A DNA stretch of 19,366 nt from Pedosphaera sp. (lineage in GTDB: Bacteria; Verrucomicrobiota; Verrucomicrobiia; Limisphaerales; UBA9464): assembly GCA_009695405.1 (NCBI GenBank), contig SIAZ01000030.1, forward strand, positions 1 to 19,366. Reading direction: 5' to 3'. Below are positions 17,572 to 19,366 of this stretch, one piece after another. Within the stretch, counting starts at the first letter, position 1, and every line of letters begins with the position of its first letter. The notes below the pieces were generated by a model that was not told where the DNA came from, made no database searches, and saw nothing but the letters and a program-made list of their open reading frames with translations. The translations under genes were made by a program, and so were the position numbers.

Positions 17572-17658
17572 GGAGATTGCTTGGTACAGTGACCTAATAT
17601 GAAAAGAGGGAACAGTCGGAAGTAAATAGATAATCGAAAATCACTTACTGTCTGTAAT

Positions 17659-19164
17659 TCATTGAATATCGAGGAGAATCTTCAATTTATTTAGAGTGTC
17701 CCCTTCGGCTTGAGAAAGGCGATAGAGTTCTTTGTTGTACTCAGAGAGAGCACTAATTTCATCCGACTCCGATTGAGTGAGATCGCGTTGAAGTTGGAGG
17801 ACCTCGAACGAGGTGCTTTTGCCGTTGGCGAGTTTCTTTTCCTCGGCATCCAAGGCTTGGGTAGCAAATTCCCTTTGTTTACGTGTCGCCCCGACCCTTT
17901 CAAACTGGGTTTTAGCTGCGCGGATCGAGATATCGATTTCCCGCATTGCCCCCTGTTCAGTTCGTTTGAAGTCGAGCAGCAATCGTTCCCGCTCCAGTTT
18001 GACTTGTTTATTACTTTCCCGTGCACCGCGATTGCTTAGAGGGAAATTCAACACTAAACCGACGGAGTGGTTGGGAAAATCACGCGCCCCTATGTTATCG
18101 AGAGAGCTACCGATATGGTGATCGAATCCGTTAAGGCCGTAGCTGCCAGTCAGATCGAGTTGAGGAAAGAGTTGATTGTGGGCAAATCGGCTGCGGATTT
18201 TTTGCTGCTCCAATGAAAGGGTCGCTCGTTGCACATCAGGCCGTTGGATGAGTGCCTTATGCCAACTATCCTTTTTGTCAAAGGCCATGGGTACTGCGGT
18301 CAGGGTCTGGGTGGGATCTAAAATAACCCCATCTATTTCCGACAAATTATCGGAAGTCAGTGTGCGTAGTCGGGTCAGGGCGTCGCCGTAAGAACCTTGA
18401 GTGCGCAGGAGATCGGCACGGGTCCGAAAAACCTCTGCTTCAGAACGTTTCTCATCGAGAGGGGCTAACGCTCCAACTTCGACCCGCTTCTTTTGCTCCA
18501 CTAAGCGGCGCTCTGATGTTTCGACCGCCTTGGTCTGAACCTTGACGCTTTCTCGAGCGGCAATGAGGTCGTGATAAGCGAGTGCGACTTGGGTGGCGAC
18601 AGTAATGACCAAATCCTGAACATCTTGCTCCGTTCGACGGATATTTAGGGTGTTCACTGCGATCATCATTCGCGGTTGATCGATCCAGAAATTTTTAAGG
18701 AGCGGTTGTGCCATCCGCAAGCGGAGGGAGGGATTGTAGAGGAAACCGCTCTCGGGTCGCACCGAATCACTGGAACGAGGCACATCGAATCCGATATTGT
18801 AACTAGTCCCCCAAGGCACGAGACCATTGATCGCTGTGGTATACGACTCGCGCCAAGCTTCAGCACCGGGAAGGGCGGCTTGGCCGGGAAGTGCCAAGGA
18901 GGGCTGAGCGGTAAAACTTTGTCCGGCAGAAAATTGGAGACTGGGGTCGTAAGCGGCCGACACTTGGCGCAGTTGGCTTAAGGCCTGACGCGGGCTGTAG
19001 AAGGCGATGCGGATATCTAGATTCTTTTGGAGCGCCATTTTAACACAATCATCCAAAGAAACAGGCTTGGTCTCGGCAACTAACGATCCAATAGAGAGAG
19101 CTACAATGGCGGAAAAGCAGCCGAGATGATGGCGAGACTGTGACCTATAATTCTTCATTTCCAT
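17659..19164 (-). CDS. TolC-family outer membrane efflux/secretion protein
   Basis: A 501-residue outer-membrane factor of the OEP family (PF02321), which forms trimeric channels for efflux pumps or type I secretion. A signal peptide is evident: basic start, hydrophobic CFSAIVALSIGSLVA, cleavage near residue 30. The mature part opens with VSLDDCVKMALQKNLDIR, the family's usual first helix, and has two OEP repeats (about 36-250 and 270-490). Long Arg/Glu/Gln-rich helices (AVETSERRLVEQKKRVE; EQGAMREIDISIRAAKTQFE) form the periplasmic coiled coil. LVLNFPLSNRGARES and GKSTSFEVLQLQRDL are typical TolC elements. No membrane-fusion or inner-membrane pump gene is in the window; one may lie elsewhere. 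It is the first gene of the minus-strand array, with a promoter-like sequence just upstream. ATGs occur at codons 1 and 3, neither with a Shine-Dalgarno. Confidence 0.92.
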   Translation of the reverse strand: MEMKNYRSQSRHHLGCFSAIVALSIGSLVAETKPVSLDDCVKMALQKNLDIRIAFYSPRQALSQLRQVSAAYDPSLQFSAGQSFTAQPSLALPGQAALPGAEAWRESYTTAINGLVPWGTSYNIGFDVPRSSDSVRPESGFLYNPSLRLRMAQPLLKNFWIDQPRMMIAVNTLNIRRTEQDVQDLVITVATQVALAYHDLIAARESVKVQTKAVETSERRLVEQKKRVEVGALAPLDEKRSEAEVFRTRADLLRTQGSYGDALTRLRTLTSDNLSEIDGVILDPTQTLTAVPMAFDKKDSWHKALIQRPDVQRATLSLEQQKIRSRFAHNQLFPQLDLTGSYGLNGFDHHIGSSLDNIGARDFPNHSVGLVLNFPLSNRGARESNKQVKLERERLLLDFKRTEQGAMREIDISIRAAKTQFERVGATRKQREFATQALDAEEKKLANGKSTSFEVLQLQRDLTQSESDEISALSEYNKELYRLSQAEGDTLNKLKILLDIQ

Positions 19165-19181
19165 AACAGAGGGACGAATTG

Positions 19182-19210
19182 GACGTATTCAAGAATCTGG
19201 TGAGTGTCAA
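19182..19210 (-). promoter_or_regulatory. Candidate sigma-70 promoter of the minus-strand array
   Basis: On the minus strand a perfect TTGACA (19210-19205) is followed, after exactly 17 bases, by TACGTC (19187-19182), a weak -10. Initiation near 19175 would leave a leader of only about 11 bases before the ATG at 19164, which fits the missing Shine-Dalgarno. The -35 is strong and the -10 poor, so the promoter may need an activator. PVC housekeeping promoters are poorly mapped, which limits confidence. Confidence 0.35.
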
Positions 19211-19216
19211 CCAATC

Positions 19217-19232
19217 AGTTGCTAGTGCAACT
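19217..19232. promoter_or_regulatory. 16-bp perfect dyad next to the -35 box
   Basis: AGTTGC-TAGT-GCAACT is a perfect inverted repeat with 6-base arms. It lies six bases upstream of the candidate TTGACA of the array's promoter, where activators often bind. The regulator is not encoded in the window. The dyad could be chance, but its position next to a consensus -35 with a poor -10 is suggestive. Confidence 0.35.
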
Positions 19233-19266
19233 TCTTGTCTGTAAAAGTTTAGGACACCAACGATTC

Positions 19267-19311
19267 CGGCCATAGGGCCGATGGAGCGGAGCGGAATCGG
19301 CCCTATGGCCG
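19267..19311. repeat. Nested palindromic intergenic repeat
   Basis: Two perfectly complementary 16-base arms (19267-19282 and 19296-19311) flank a 13-base spacer made of GGAGC/GGAGCGGA units. Each arm is itself a small hairpin, CGGCC-ATAG-GGCCG. The whole can fold as one long stem or as two small ones. An outer pair, GGACACC (19252-19258) and GGTGTCC (19338-19344), brackets it. This resembles REP/BIME-type or other mobile palindromic elements. No T-run follows, so a simple intrinsic terminator is less likely. Confidence 0.6.
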
Positions 19312-19366
19312 AGACTCGCCCGTCTTCTGGGGTTGCCGGTGTCCGGCCAAAGCTGAAATCTGGAAG

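Noticed and set aside
17572..17658. Terminator or separate promoter between the TolC and giant genes
   Set aside because: No stem followed by T-run and no paired -35/-10 with good match seen; read-through is the simpler view.
19252..19344. Insertion sequence with GGACACC terminal repeats
   Set aside because: The enclosed segment is under 100 bases, has no transposase and no target duplication; kept only as a palindromic repeat.
19146..19366. Minus-strand frame open from the right edge through the palindromic repeat to a stop at about 19146
   Set aside because: It translates the palindrome, overlaps the TolC start in another frame and shows no family motif; probably open by chance.
19281..19366. 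Plus-strand ATG frame open to the right edge
   Set aside because: Starts inside the palindromic repeat, has no Shine-Dalgarno and only 28 codons; too little to call.
1..19366. CRISPR arrays, tRNA, rRNA or riboswitches
   Set aside because: No regularly spaced direct repeats, cloverleaf or rRNA-like stretches were found; gaps between genes are too short except 1-400 and 19165-19366.

Overview
The window looks like chromosomal DNA from a Verrucomicrobiota-like bacterium (PVC superphylum). The case rests on family content. There is a paired DUF1592-type cytochrome and DUF1552 Tat protein, and a giant secreted protein that mixes lamin-tail domains, a CotH kinase domain and cadherin/Ig-like repeats and ends in a 'W...FYRVV' module. 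An HGSNAT/DUF5009-type membrane acetyltransferase is also present. The TolC-like porin and Lnt show a Gram-negative envelope that makes lipoproteins. No rRNA, tRNA, CRISPR array or transposase gene was seen.

Layout. Positions 1-400 hold no convincing gene but contain several short perfect dyads. One plus-strand gene follows: lnt (401-2014), encoding apolipoprotein N-acyltransferase with an intact Glu-Lys-Cys triad and a good Shine-Dalgarno. Everything else, 2034-19164, is on the minus strand as five co-directional genes separated by only about 43-95 bases. In transcription order they are: a TolC-family outer-membrane protein (19164-17659), the 2849-residue mosaic surface protein (17571-9022), the acetyltransferase-like membrane protein (about 8927-7713), the 1424-residue DUF1592-type cytochrome (7669-3395) and its DUF1552 partner (3341-2034). 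The last gene converges on lnt with 19 bases between the stop codons. Upstream of the TolC gene are a candidate promoter with a perfect TTGACA box, a 16-bp dyad, and near the right edge a nested palindromic repeat.

How the genes may work together. All five minus-strand products are predicted to sit in or beyond the inner membrane: an outer-membrane channel, a very large extracellular scaffold with a kinase-like domain, a polytopic membrane sugar acetyltransferase, a di-CxxCH protein with a carbohydrate-binding-like middle, and a Tat-exported partner. The tight spacing suggests one transcription unit. My inference is a cell-surface system that binds and modifies or oxidises a polymer. No gene here proves the substrate, and the grouping is the main candidate for something undescribed.
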